64,000 nt of DNA, from the NCBI RefSeq assembly GCF_022965805.1, contig NC_133104.1, forward strand, positions 43,816,682 to 43,880,681. The letters are read 5' to 3'. Position numbers and translations under genes: made by a program. Positions 38,201-52,748 of this stretch are shown here, piece by piece. The stretch is from Primulina eburnea. Its lineage: Eukaryota; Streptophyta; Magnoliopsida; Lamiales; Gesneriaceae. The first letter of the stretch is position 1, and every line of letters starts with the position of its first letter. The notes under the pieces were generated by a model that was not told the DNA's origin, ran no database searches, and was given only the letters and a program-made list of their open reading frames with translations.

Positions 38201-39277
38201 CAGAAGCTGACCGGGAGGATTGCCTCCCTATCTCGGTTTATATCTCGGTCAGCCCACAGAAGTTATCCTTTCTTTCAGGTTCTCAGAAAAGCCCAAAGGT
38301 TCGGATGGGATGACAAGTGCGAGCAGGCTTTCCAAGATCTTAAAAAGCATCTAGCCGAGCTTCCAGTTCTGGTAAAGCCTGAGCCCGGGGATAAATTGTT
38401 TGTCTATTTATCCACTACTGAATATGCTGTCAGCTCTGTCCTAATAAAGGAAGAAGGCTCGGATCAAAAGCCTGTCTATTATGTCAGTCACGCCCTAAGA
38501 GGTCCCGAGCTGCGGTATAGTGAAGTGGAGAAGATGGCCTTGGCTTTAGTTGTGACTGCCCGGAAATTGCGGCCTTATTTTCTATCGCATCCTATTATCG
38601 TTCTTACTAACAGCCCGCTTGGAAGAATTATGACCCATTCTGAAGTATCCGGGCGGATGATCAAATGGAATGTGGAATTGGGGGAATACGATATTGAGTA
38701 TAAGCCCCGGTTGGCCATAAAAGCGCAGGCTTTATCCGATTTCCTATCTGAGATGATTCAACCTGCTGAGGAAGAGAGATGGAGGGTGTTTGTAGATGGG
38801 GCTTCTTGCCTGGTTGGATGTGGGGTAGGAGTCGTGATAATCTCCCCATCGGGAGAGAAGATTAAATTGGCAGTCAAAATTGGTTCCAGGGTAACAAATA
38901 ATGAAGCAGAATATGAGGCTGTTCTAGCCGGCATCCGGGCTGCCCGAGAAATTGGAGCGGCTAGGATTATATTGTATTCCGATTCACAGTTGATTACTCA
39001 GCAGATCAAAGGCGCGTATGAGGTCAAGGACGACAAAATGCTCAAGTATTTGCATCTCATCAAAGCCCAGGCAGTCGTGTTTGTGGATTGGAGCATCGAA
39101 CAGATACCCCGAGAAGAAAATGGAGAGGCTGATGCCCTAGCAAAAATGGCTGCTTCTTTGTCGGAAGACAGCACCCGGGAGGTTTTATTTGTTTCCCGAG
39201 CAGTTTTAACTATTGAAGAAGAAGAAATGTTGACAATACCCGAGAAATGCGGAGCTCGGGCGCCTTTTTTGTTTTAA
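35267..39277 (+). CDS. Retrotransposon Gag-Pol polyprotein without integrase
   Basis: This is a single 1336-codon frame. Gag (retrotransposon gag fold) is at about 140-300 with LVDSAQRWFDGL and FRKAFLHHF. A knuckle-like CTRHGVCQHSTENC follows near 370. The protease region is near 500-620, where the expected catalytic Asp is Val (codon 526, 36842-36844, in FVVSGSSVN). Reverse transcriptase is about 745-920 with MCVDFRDLNKACPKDHYPLP, MDAYQGYHQI and YVDD (near 899). A first RNase H lies at about 1040-1130 and a second, plant/archaeal-type RNase H at about 1168-1294 (VFVDGAS, NNEAEYEA, YSDSQL, NGEADALAK). The frame ends after the second RNase H with no integrase. RT and RNase H look usable; self-processing looks doubtful. 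Confidence 0.9.
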   Translation: MAHTRKTNQNTSRVQGVDANHSRQEDAPPDLITMTPAEFDKRINEAVERAMARREASHHDIPLEKEPEKEQEQQQELREEEKRGEVEESSAGFKSPTIAEEMLELKQKMKVLEGQLENRGTSRASVKGRPFAEAIIREPLPGNFKSAKVRAYDGNEDPEELLARFENMAMLHCYTDRIKCKVFLTTLVDSAQRWFDGLAPLSIKSFEDFRKAFLHHFSSSKKYKKTAFSLFEVRQGPEESLRMYIKRFNKVALDVPTCAAETKTTAFTQGLKESEFFKSLTKKVPEDFEDLLSRAEKYINMEEAQKQKREAIRKERGDRAPKPEERGPRRGNPGHFSPHVPLKIIREREVQECSRDPVPSHQLSQPGKSGFCTRHGVCQHSTENCKALKRSYVSLTNQGHDQYIERSRGPLWTPRPPVSHARVDSRNNPGNHIGRRREPEPEKRSPSSPVAGVIKMISGGSTDGDSNRARKSRSRRECLEVEGSRRNEAVISFGPEDLKGINMPHNDALVIQARVANYDILRVFVVSGSSVNVIFKDALVQMDLQGFKLEAVETALFGFAGHAVYPEGEIVRPLTLGSRDIKKTVMTTFTVVDSPSSYNIILRRPAMNELRAVASTYHQKIKFPVGSQVGEVRGDQPSSRKCYVEGIRADQGKSKKEGKKPRVDEVWKGGVEKGEVHFVAEEEQEAVEIGPGRQIRVARDLDISTRVSLLNCLKTNIHVFAWSQQELTGISPLISEHQLNILPGAHPIKQKKRHFGPEKDKVIDEQVKELLQAGHIREVQFPTWLSNVVLVPKAAGKWRMCVDFRDLNKACPKDHYPLPRIDQLVDSTSGFELLSFMDAYQGYHQIPLAKNDQDKASFITSGGTFCYVVMPFGLKNAGATYQRLMDKVFEKQLGRNLEVYVDDILGKSKEVMDFIADLEETFTTLTSYGIKLNPAKCIFGVKSGKFLGFIVTERGIEVNQEKVKSVLCMPSPRSVKEVQKLTGRIASLSRFISRSAHRSYPFFQVLRKAQRFGWDDKCEQAFQDLKKHLAELPVLVKPEPGDKLFVYLSTTEYAVSSVLIKEEGSDQKPVYYVSHALRGPELRYSEVEKMALALVVTARKLRPYFLSHPIIVLTNSPLGRIMTHSEVSGRMIKWNVELGEYDIEYKPRLAIKAQALSDFLSEMIQPAEEERWRVFVDGASCLVGCGVGVVIISPSGEKIKLAVKIGSRVTNNEAEYEAVLAGIRAAREIGAARIILYSDSQLITQQIKGAYEVKDDKMLKYLHLIKAQAVVFVDWSIEQIPREENGEADALAKMAASLSEDSTREVLFVSRAVLTIEEEEMLTIPEKCGARAPFLF

Positions 39278-39399
39278 GTACGAAATCCTCACGTCTCCGT
39301 TCGTTACTTATTAGTAGTTAATCTTGTCAGTCGAGTTATGCAGTCCGTGGGATATGCATCAGATAAAATGATAAAAGACAGTAAACTCGGATAATAATT

Positions 39400-39819
39400 T
39401 TATTTAACGAAATTACTTCGAATTACATCGAAATATGCCTCCTCTACGAAGGCTTTCCACAGGAACATCCAACGTCTCACTTCTCGTGTAGCCCTTCCTT
39501 CATAGCCCTTGGTGTCAGTGATATCGTTGAGAGTGTTCCTCTCTTTTCGAAGCATCAGTTCGTGCATGCGGTCCTCTTCAAAAGGATCCCCCAACTCGGA
39601 AATATTTAGATACTCCCGATACTTCTCCAATTTCGCCAGAAGCCGAGGAGTATTAGCCTCACCGCAGTAGTAGAGAAGCTGTAACTCCTGCAGTGCCTCC
39701 CAGAAGGCAAGAATTTTGTGAAAGACCTCCTCCTCTATTTCCGTTTTATGTCTCTCTGAGGATGCATTCATGAACTCTTCCGCCAGATCAGGGACGCTGT
39801 GATTGCTAGCACCTGCCAT
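39400..39819 (-). CDS. Antisense ORF of the Tat element, unknown function
   Basis: This is a 139-codon minus-strand frame between pol and the 3' LTR. The product is acidic and predicted largely helical: an N-terminal VPDLAEEFMNASSERHKTE, a central FHKILAFWEALQELQLLYYC and a C-terminal RRWMFLWKAFVEEAYFDVIR. There are no membrane segments, zinc motif or catalytic motif that I recognise. On the same strand TATAAATA lies about 52 bases before the ATG, so it looks like a small gene with its own promoter. Extra ORFs, some antisense, are known in Tat-lineage elements. The start is the first ATG after the TATA box; the stop lies within an AATAAA. Role unknown. Confidence 0.65.
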   Translation of the reverse strand: MAGASNHSVPDLAEEFMNASSERHKTEIEEEVFHKILAFWEALQELQLLYYCGEANTPRLLAKLEKYREYLNISELGDPFEEDRMHELMLRKERNTLNDITDTKGYEGRATREVRRWMFLWKAFVEEAYFDVIRSNFVK

Positions 39820-39870
39820 TGTATCTTCCTAACAACACTCTGCTGGTATGATGGCGGATCGGTAAGGCCC

Positions 39871-39878
39871 TATTTATA
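39871..39878 (-). promoter_or_regulatory. TATA box for the antisense ORF
   Basis: TATAAATAGGGCC on the minus strand is a strong match to the plant TATA consensus. It is correctly placed for a start of transcription about 25 bases before the antisense ATG. Confidence 0.6.
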
Positions 39879-40228
39879 ATAAGAACAAATTAATAATGAC
39901 CGTTGATCTTCAAGATGCCTGAACGGTTGAGATAAGTTTTGGAAATTGTGCCGGGAGGTGAAAAGACGTGCACATCTGTCGAGGTGTCAGACTTATCCAT
40001 CTCTCAAGATGTGGAGCGTTTCCTAGTATGAATTAATTGTGGGTGCATCTCATTATAACGAATGCAATATCCAGGGAGGTTGGATAACAATTCATTCGAG
40101 TCCAGGAGACAAATCATCCAGGCGTGACACCTCTTCTACGGGATGTTTAAAGGCCCCGATGCTATTATACACCGTGAGTTATTTCACACCAATCGGGACA
40201 GCGAGTGAGACTCTAGCCCGACTATTTT

Positions 40229-40237
40229 AGGGATGGG
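40229..40237 (+). other. Polypurine tract
   Basis: AGGGATGGG directly precedes the TGG that begins the 3' LTR, as needed for plus-strand priming. Confidence 0.7.
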
Positions 40238-40923
40238 TGGTGATACCCCTATAAGGGCTCGGGTCATGGAAATAGAAAACGGGAGGGCGATTGTTACCCA
40301 CGCGACTGGGCGCTTCATGCATGTCCGGGTATTTACTTACCTCCCGGGCAACAAGGGACCGGGCTTTCATGCTAAAGCCGAGGGCTCAATACTCGAGTAA
40401 CTTACTTAGAGGATCTTATAGATTGTAGGGAAGAAAACGACTGGGCGGGAAGTCAACGTCTTTCGCCTGAACGAATCCCCGAAAATATGGAGAAGAAAGG
40501 GACTGGACATGCAGTCAACGTCCCTTATTCTTGGAGTACCCACGAAGCTATCGGGTAGAAAGGGACCCGACAGGCCGTCAACGTCCGAGGGTACAAGTAG
40601 TAGGTGAGCACGCGCATCAAGGTAACCCTAGCTCCTCTTCAAATAGCAGGTATCGTTGACATTTTACAGGTCTGAAAATTTCTTCACTCTCAAGCATCCA
40701 TACATATTGCTTTAAGTTCCTCTCTCGACAAACCTGCTGACTTAAGCATCGGAGTGGTCACGCCGGACACCCTTCCGGCGCCCATTCACGAGTTCCTTTC
40801 ATTGTTTGCAGGTCACGACCGAAGCCATCTACCTTGCTCATTTTCCTAAACAACACTATAAATTCTTGATTTGACCCGGTGGAGCACCCGACCCTGCTCA
40901 TCCATTTTACCCGAATCTTATCA
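40238..40923 (+). repeat. 3' LTR
   Basis: This is 686 bp, equal in length to the 5' LTR and differing at four bases. It ends directly before the ATAGT duplication, 185 bases upstream of the CDC48 start codon. Confidence 0.95.
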
Positions 40924-41108
40924 ATAGTCAAAATGGACCTTTTTTAATCTCTCTCTCCTGACTCTCTCTCGTTCGCCACGTATTCACGACCCCGCCTCTG
41001 CTTGTCTGATTGCCTTCCACCGCTACATGAGATTAGTAGCGCAGTCTTATTATAGTTCTCTTGTATGAATATCGAAACCTCGTACAGTATATTTGGATCT
41101 TCAGCGAC

Positions 41109-46151
<5,043 letters not shown>

Positions 46152-47200
46152 GCTTGGTGATGTTCGAGTATGTTTTTTTTCCTGCTGACAAAGCTCGTAA
46201 CTTGTACTATATATATTCCTGGATTTTTTTTGTACATTTTGAAGTGATTGTGTGTTGATGTTCTCCTTATTTGCTGTTTTCCCCAGTTTTCAGCCGGACA
46301 AATCGATTCTAAGAAATACTAATAAATACATATAGAATTCCGAAATTCATATGGATTTTGGTAAAAATTGAAAATTTGTTATGATCAATCTTGTTTTTTT
46401 ATATATAATAAATAAATAGGAATCGTTTGGCTTATTTGCAAATCTAAATTAATCTCTACAATTTTTATATACAAATAGTGTAGCGAATAATTGATTTCTT
46501 TATAGTTTATTACTGATATTATAATTGTTTTAATCTTGAGATGAGATCAATATTCCTTGGATTAGTAGGATTTCATGACATTCGTCCACATTTTCATTTA
46601 TTATAGTCATCTTTATTTCCATTGGATATTCGATTTCATCTTCATTTCTATACATGTCGGAAAATTGAAAATTAATATCATTCCCAAATATCATATTAAT
46701 CCATATAATTGTATATTCTTAAATTTGAATTATTTCAAATAAGCTATGTATATTTACTAAAAAATAGAAAAAGATATCTAAAAAACCATATATTATTTTA
46801 TCTATCAAAACTTTAAACAATAAATAAATAGTTTTTAAAGATTCATAATTTTGAAAATTCACTAAGACACTCTTTTAAAATTATAAAAAGTTAGAAAACT
46901 TAATATTATATAAATAAATTAGATTTTATTAAATATGACAAAGAGTATAGAGAATTAAATATATAAAAATAACAAAACTCAAAATCTTAATCAAAATAAA
47001 CTAAATGATATAACTAATGTTGACACTTAAATTTAGTTTATATTTTCAAGGGACGCATTCAAATTTGAATTTTTTTTAAAAAAAATTAAAAACTTCACAT
47101 TTAATTACACATTAATATCTATTTATTTTCAAATATTTAAGGTGATATATAAATCCCGAACTTTAACTTCACTCCCAAGGTTTTATTAGTAATTTCAATC
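46152..47200. other. AT-rich DNA downstream of CDC48
   Basis: The first about 150 bases should be the CDC48 3' UTR. The rest is AT-rich with no gene or element end that I recognise. Confidence 0.4.
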
Positions 47201-47202
47201 GT

Positions 47203-47560
47203 CGACTACAAAAAAAAAAGAAGCTAGTGACGGTCTTAGGTTGAAGCGACGGTTCTAGCGTCGGTTTGGTGATCCGTAACCACATGTATCGTCGCCTAAC
47301 CTAAGCGACGGTTATTCAATACCCGTGACAATTTAGCGACGATTTTGTTGATAAACACCGTCGCTATTTAGCGACAGTTATCATTCAGACCGTCGCTGAT
47401 TTAAGCGACGGTTCATTGCAAACCGTCGCTACATTAAGAAAACCGTCGCTATAATAAGCGACAGTTTTTGCAAAATCGTCGCTTAATTTGGCGACGGTTG
47501 TTGAAAACCGTGGCTTAATGTAGCCACGGTTTTTAATGAACCGTAGCCACGTTTCTAACT
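47203..47560. mobile_element. CACTA-type transposon end with subterminal repeats
   Basis: About a dozen copies of GCGACGG / CCGTCGC in alternating orientation are packed into 47226-47550, often as AAACCGTCGCT or AGCGACGGTT. They start next to CGACTACAAAAAAAAAAG, a near match to the CACTACAAAAA end of CACTA elements. The opposite end and any transposase are not found in the window. Confidence 0.65.
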
Positions 47561-47599
47561 CAAATTAAGGCATTATAATAAAAAATAATAATCATATAT

Positions 47600-47668
47600 A
47601 ATAGTTTCCTTTTATAGATATCATTTTTGACGGAAAATTACTATTTTTGATAAAAACTATATATATAT
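47600..47668 (-). repeat. Fragment like the 5' end of the Helitron family
   Basis: On the plus strand, TTGACGGAAAATTACTATTTTTGATAAAAACT (partly) followed by (TA)n parallels the right end of the Helitron at 26450-26517. The terminal TC is not preserved. It may be a truncated relative. Confidence 0.4.
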
Positions 47669-47699
47669 ATATGAAGTTATATATGTAAAGAAACAGATG

Positions 47700-49290
47700 A
47701 AATTATATATGTAAAGAATATTTTTTATTGGTATAACATATATAAAGTAGATCCGATCCCATAGAGCATGTATGTATTTATGAGGGAGGTGGTGGAAGAC
47801 ATTATAACTTGGCCGAGGGTTTGCACGTGGTGAGTGTGTAAAGAACGTGGAATAGCCGATTAATTATGCCCCTCAATTCTCTTGATTTGGAACTCCACGA
47901 GACCAACTCATCCAACCAAACACGATGTGTGTGCGCGCGCACGCGCATATTTATGAGCTAAGGATATGGAGAATATAAATCTTTGGATGTAGATATGGTA
48001 CTGAATCAGTCTACACTTGCAGAGTACTCATAAATCAAAATGTAATTATAGAATAAAGACTGAAACCGTGATAAATGAGATTTTAAACATTAAAATTCAA
48101 GTGCAATATTCTACATTTACCATTACAATATTGGTTCAATTTAGTGGAGCATACTTCGAAAGTGCTACACTTTGGGACTTGAGATTAAAGATGGTAATCA
48201 ATTTATACTGATTAATCCAAATTATATTTAAAAATCAACTTAACTTTTCTTTCTCTAAATAAGTTAAGTTGTTGTTTTATCAATTTTTTTGAATATATAT
48301 AGAAAATTTCACATAATAAATCAATTAAAACTCGAATAACAATGAAGGAGTCATTCATCATTCAAACGTAATATGGGAGGAAACCCATGCATGCATGTTA
48401 ATTGTTAAAGCGAGTACGTACGTAACATCTATATGTCTGGATAATAATATAATGAAAGACGTACGTACGTACGTATATATCTCATGCATAATGATATATA
48501 ATCCTTTACAAGATGCATGCACGTGACAAATTAAAGCTCAAAAAATAATACGATATAATTAAGATCAGTCCACCAAATATTATCGATGTATGATCCATAC
48601 TAGATCTAAGCAACATTTCATCTAATTTGTCTCGGTAGAATTTTTCACTAGCACGTTCGATTCAGTCATCTTCCTCGTTACGAGCCACTAGTACATGAGG
48701 TACAAAATACTATATATTATTACCCCGAAAGTTTAGACATGGAACTCGTAATCGCAACGATTCAACAAGTTACGTAAATACTATTCTCACATCCACTAAT
48801 GTTTGTAGCCAGATAGAGAGATCTTGTACAAATTGCAATTTGCGATTTGCGTATGTCCATAATAAAAATAAAATATTGAATTACTCAAATGCACGAATTA
48901 TATAAGTTCTTTCTCCGCACGTACTGTATTTGATCTTCTTGTGTATAAGTGGTCAATAGAAAGATCATGATTATACAAGTCCATTTGAATCACTCAAATG
49001 CACGATAAAATTGGCATGTAAGACAGTCTCATGAGAACTTTTTTTGCTCAATATATAACATCATCTGTTGCATGAATCCCCCACCACAGTTGTATATATC
49101 AAAAAAAAATTAGTCCGAAATATGTAAGTACTGAAAAATATAGAGTGATTATTTCCAGGAAAGTACAACACTTAACACGTACAACTCAACCAAGAGTAGC
49201 TAATAATTCCATCGTACAAATTAACATACTAGCTAGATTGCACCATAATGTACTAATGATCAGTAATATTTCTTGTACGTAGTCTCCTCG
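47700..49290. other. AT-rich intergenic DNA, short palindromes only
   Basis: It includes a GTGTGTGCGCGCGCACGCGC tract at about 47927 and a (ACGT)n run at 48456-48475. No gene, RNA or transposon body is recognised. Confidence 0.4.
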
Positions 49291-49292
49291 AA

Positions 49293-49430
49293 TCACGCAG
49301 CAGGAGCGTAATCATAATCTCCATCATCATCGTCCCCGTCGCCTTCCACAGAGACAGTCGGCGCCGAATAGTCATCGATGAGGAGGTCCATGTGCCATGA
49401 GCACCAAATGGTCTTGTGGACGTGAGACAT
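49293..49430 (-). CDS. Possible 45-residue small protein
   Basis: The minus-strand frame starts MSHVHKTIWCSWHMDLLIDD and continues into an acidic tail with a run of Asp and a DYDYAPAA end. It has no signal peptide or membrane segment. A TATATAA lies about 100 bases upstream on the same strand, and the GC content of this small patch is higher than its surroundings. I do not recognise the family. The codon pattern and the promoter placement favour a real short gene, but a 45-codon frame can arise by chance. Confidence 0.45.
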   Translation of the reverse strand: MSHVHKTIWCSWHMDLLIDDYSAPTVSVEGDGDDDDGDYDYAPAA

Positions 49431-49529
49431 TGTCGAGATTTGGAGTTGAAAATGTAAATAAAGGTTTGTCTGAAAGAATCTGACTTAATGTGGCGATTTG
49501 AATGGGAAATGTAGGCATGGAGGGACTAG

Positions 49530-49536
49530 TTATATA
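49530..49536 (-). promoter_or_regulatory. TATA box upstream of the 45-residue ORF
   Basis: TATATAA on the minus strand, about 100 bases before the ATG, leaves room for a leader of about 70 bases. Confidence 0.4.
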
Positions 49537-49569
49537 AGCTACAATAAAGGAGATATACATGGATTCCAT

Positions 49570-50256
49570 GTTGTTTTCGCGTGAAAGAGTGTGGCCTTTG
49601 TACAACGAGATTGTGCAATACTCGAAACCGATCAAAAGATGCTTCCAAGTGGTAATTTCATTTCTTGTAAAAAAAATATTATATTAAATTTGCATGCACG
49701 AGTGCTTTTTTTTCTTTTGCAAAGTATTAATTCTATTTTTTTTTTACTTAAAATATATTAAATTAACTCGAATGATGATTTCTTTCGAGATCCACGTCAG
49801 AATTGTAATTACATGTCAGCATAATATGAAGTGGCTAAATCATTATCTCATTTAATTTAAAGATGGAAAAAGCTAAGGTGTTCGATCTCTTTAATTGCTG
49901 TGGGTTCATGACAACATTGTGTGGTGGAAGTTGCATCTATTCATTCATGGTGGGACTAAGTACTATTTTTTTTTTTTTTTAAAGTACAAGGGTGATATTA
50001 TTTTATACTACAAAGATATAATGTAACTGTCTGCGTTACTGATGATACTCGAGCATGGATTCAAGACTTCTTATCTCGGCAATGAAAAAAGAAACAACTA
50101 TATATTCCTAAATAGATAATGTGTTATATATGTTCTATTGTATGCAATAATGTTCATATTAGCTAGGAAATTGATTGAACTGTGACACTTGGATTATGTA
50201 CCATTTAAATATTGGAGTTGTATCATTACCATACATTATATTATGAGTAGATATAT
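49570..50256. other. AT-rich intergenic DNA, nothing recognised
   Basis: Homopolymer T runs and no coding frame or element ends. Confidence 0.4.
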
Positions 50257-50414
50257 TGTGAGACGGTCTCACGAATCTTTATCTGTAAGACAGGTCAATC
50301 CTACCGATATTCATAATAAAAAGTAATACTCTTAGCATAAAAGTAATAATTTTTCATTAATGACCCAAATAAAAGATTTGTCTCACAAAATACTACCCGT
50401 GAGACTGTCTCACA
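50257..50414. mobile_element. MITE, GTGAGAC family, copy B
   Basis: The left end TGTGAGACGGTCTCAC mirrors the right end GTGAGACTGTCTCACA. The interior shares AAAAAGTAATACTCTTAGCA and TGACCCAAATAA with the other copies. The ends are themselves palindromic (GTGAGACGGTCTCAC). Confidence 0.85.
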
Positions 50415-50806
50415 CAAGTTTTTGTCTTAGAATATTTTGTAAAACGGAAAACGACCGGTCTTATATGTTCGACTAAATTATATATGAAATATAAATTACG
50501 TAAGAAAACATATTGTTTCCCGTTAAAAAAATCGTTTGGGGTGGGATATATTCCTCGTTTCATTCCATCATATAATTAGAATAATTTTCTTTATGATTAC
50601 TATAAACAACAATTTTAAAAATTAATCTGAATGAGTTATTTCACCCATGGAAAACTCTTTGCAAATCGGAAAAGTAAAAAATCTATATGGAGAATCATAT
50701 TCCAATTATTTAGGCATATTATTCGATTATAATGATAAAAGAGATTTTTTAGGTACTGTATTATAGGACCCAGTAAAATTATACAATTCAAAAAGGATAA
50801 AGCTTG

Positions 50807-50963
50807 TGTGAGATGGTCTCACAAGTCGTATTTTGTGAGATGAATTTCTTATTTGGGTCATCCATGAAAAAATATTACTTTTTATGCTAAGAGTATTACT
50901 TTTTATTGTAAATATTGATATGATTGACCCGTTTCACAAATAAATTCGTGAGACCATCTCACA
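50807..50963. mobile_element. MITE, GTGAGAC family, copy C, opposite orientation
   Basis: It starts TGTGAGATGGTCTCACAAG and ends GAGACCATCTCACAAG. Its interior (CTAAGAGTATTACTTTTTAT) is the reverse complement of copies B, D and E, so it is inserted the other way round. Confidence 0.85.
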
Positions 50964-52249
50964 AGAGTCCTACTCATTAAAAAATGATTATATTTCGTTT
51001 TAAGAACTTAATTATTTATAGTTATCATTACATTATACATGAATCTATATTATTATATTAATTAATAAGCATTAATATGAAAATTAATGGTTTTGATTTC
51101 CAGAAGTATATAGATAAAATTAATCTTTTCACTTCATAAAATTATCATGAAAATTTATTTTAGTAAATTTGTATCCGAATGCAATTATTTTATACTTTGT
51201 ATCGATATTTTAAAAATCAAAAAATATTTATAAATTATTATTGAATTTAATCATGATCATTAATTAATAAAATTTTAAACATAGTTAGTTTACTTGAAAA
51301 ATATATCGATGTCAATGATCGTATGTGCGAGTTGTTAAGTCTATATAGAGATAATCCTTAAACCAATAAAGCCTGGTTTTTTTAAGCACGTAGATAAGTA
51401 CATTTCACTCCCTTAATGAAAAAAGTATGGCAAAAATCAAAAAATAAATCATTTATTAATTTGTACATAAGAAATCACATAATATATTACTGAATTATAT
51501 AATTATATGTTGTGTTAAGCATGCAAGAGTTATGGTAATACCGAGATGGATGACTTTTTGAGAAGTTCTCGTGTGTCAAAATGCAGACGTTGTGTTACTT
51601 GATCTGATTGACTAAGTGTGTTGTTAAAGAGTGGTGTAAGATTTTAACGGATAATATTGTCTTATTGGGGATATGACCGTTAATAGAAAAATGATAAGGC
51701 TGATTTCTATGGATATGAGACAGTACCAGCATATAGATACACACGACTCCAAACTCATGAGCCTAACAAACCGACCTAATAGCATCCAAATAAGTACAAC
51801 ATGCGATGCCACAAATATAAAGAAATAAAATTACGTCATGGCTAACAACTATAGTTTTTTATCTAATAATAAACGTTTGATCGTAACGTTATTTTTTACT
51901 TCTCAACTCCTACAAATTTAATCCCCTATAGTATATCATTTATTTATTTCAATCTATCATATAATAAAAAAATAAATTAAAAAAATATAAAAAATTATAG
52001 ACGTACAACGTGTGTGTTATTTATAATAAGAAGAAAAAAAAGTCGCGTGGTTCATCATTTGTGGCTTATATATTCCAAGAAATAACTCCCCACCTTCTAC
52101 CCAACGCATTTAAATTTATTTGAATCGTCTAATTAAGTTCTACATCGAACTTCATTTTCATTTCAAAGGATCAACAAGTAAAATGCAATTAGTACGTTTT
52201 ACTTTCTATCTTAAGTACATTAGCTTCATAGACGAATCCAAAATTTCGC
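50964..52249. other. AT-rich DNA between MITE copies
   Basis: No gene-like frame or element end was recognised in this stretch. Confidence 0.4.
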
Positions 52250-52400
52250 GGTTCTCACGAATCTTTATATATGATATAAATCAACTATACTGATATTCAC
52301 AGTAAAAAGTAATACTTTTAGCATAAAAAATAATATTTTTCATGGATGACCCAAATAAGAGATATGTCTCACAAAATACGACTCGTGAGACCGTCTCACA
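52250..52400. mobile_element. MITE, GTGAGAC family, copy D
   Basis: The left end is eroded (GGTTCTCACGAATCTTTAT) and the right end is intact (GAGACCGTCTCACACAAG). The interior matches copy B in the same orientation. Confidence 0.8.
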
Positions 52401-52589
52401 CAAGTTTTTGTCTTTTCTTTATATATATGATCAGTTTTTATAATTTGCAATTTAGGAATTTTATGGAAATAAATAATATAAAATTTTAAGAATTTTAAAA
52501 ACCAAAGAAAATTAATTACCCCATTTATTATTTAATATAATTCCACGTACCGCTAGTTCTCAATGATATTAATTCATGAGTGGTTCTCA

Positions 52590-52748
52590 TGTGAGACCGT
52601 CTCACGGATCATAATCTGTGAGACGGGTCAACCCTACCCATATTCACAATAAAAAGTAATACTCTTAGCATAAAAAGTAATACTTTTTCATGGGTGACCC
52701 AAATAAGAGATCCGTCTCACAAATATGACCCGTGAGACCGTCTCACAA
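52590..52748. mobile_element. MITE, GTGAGAC family, copy E
   Basis: The best-preserved copy: left TGTGAGACCGTCTCACGGAT, right CCGTGAGACCGTCTCACAAT, with the shared interior. It lies about 190 bases from copy D, in the same orientation. Confidence 0.9.

Larger units (their letters stand above)
34541..40923 (+). mobile_element. Ty3/gypsy (Tat-like) LTR retrotransposon lacking integrase
   Basis: Two 686-bp LTRs (34541-35226 and 40238-40923) both start TGGTGATACC and end TTATCA. They are flanked by the 5-bp target duplication ATAGT at 34536-34540 and 40924-40928. I count four differences between the LTRs, about 0.6 percent, so the insertion is recent. Internal order is primer-binding site, gag-protease-RT-RNase H-second RNase H in one frame, an antisense ORF, then polypurine tract. 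The dual RNase H points to the Tat branch. No integrase is present anywhere inside, so transposition must have used an integrase from elsewhere. Confidence 0.95.

Noticed and set aside
47927..47950. Alternating GTGTGTGCGCGCGC tract as a possible Z-DNA or regulatory site
   Set aside because: It is a short simple repeat with no gene nearby that it would plausibly control.
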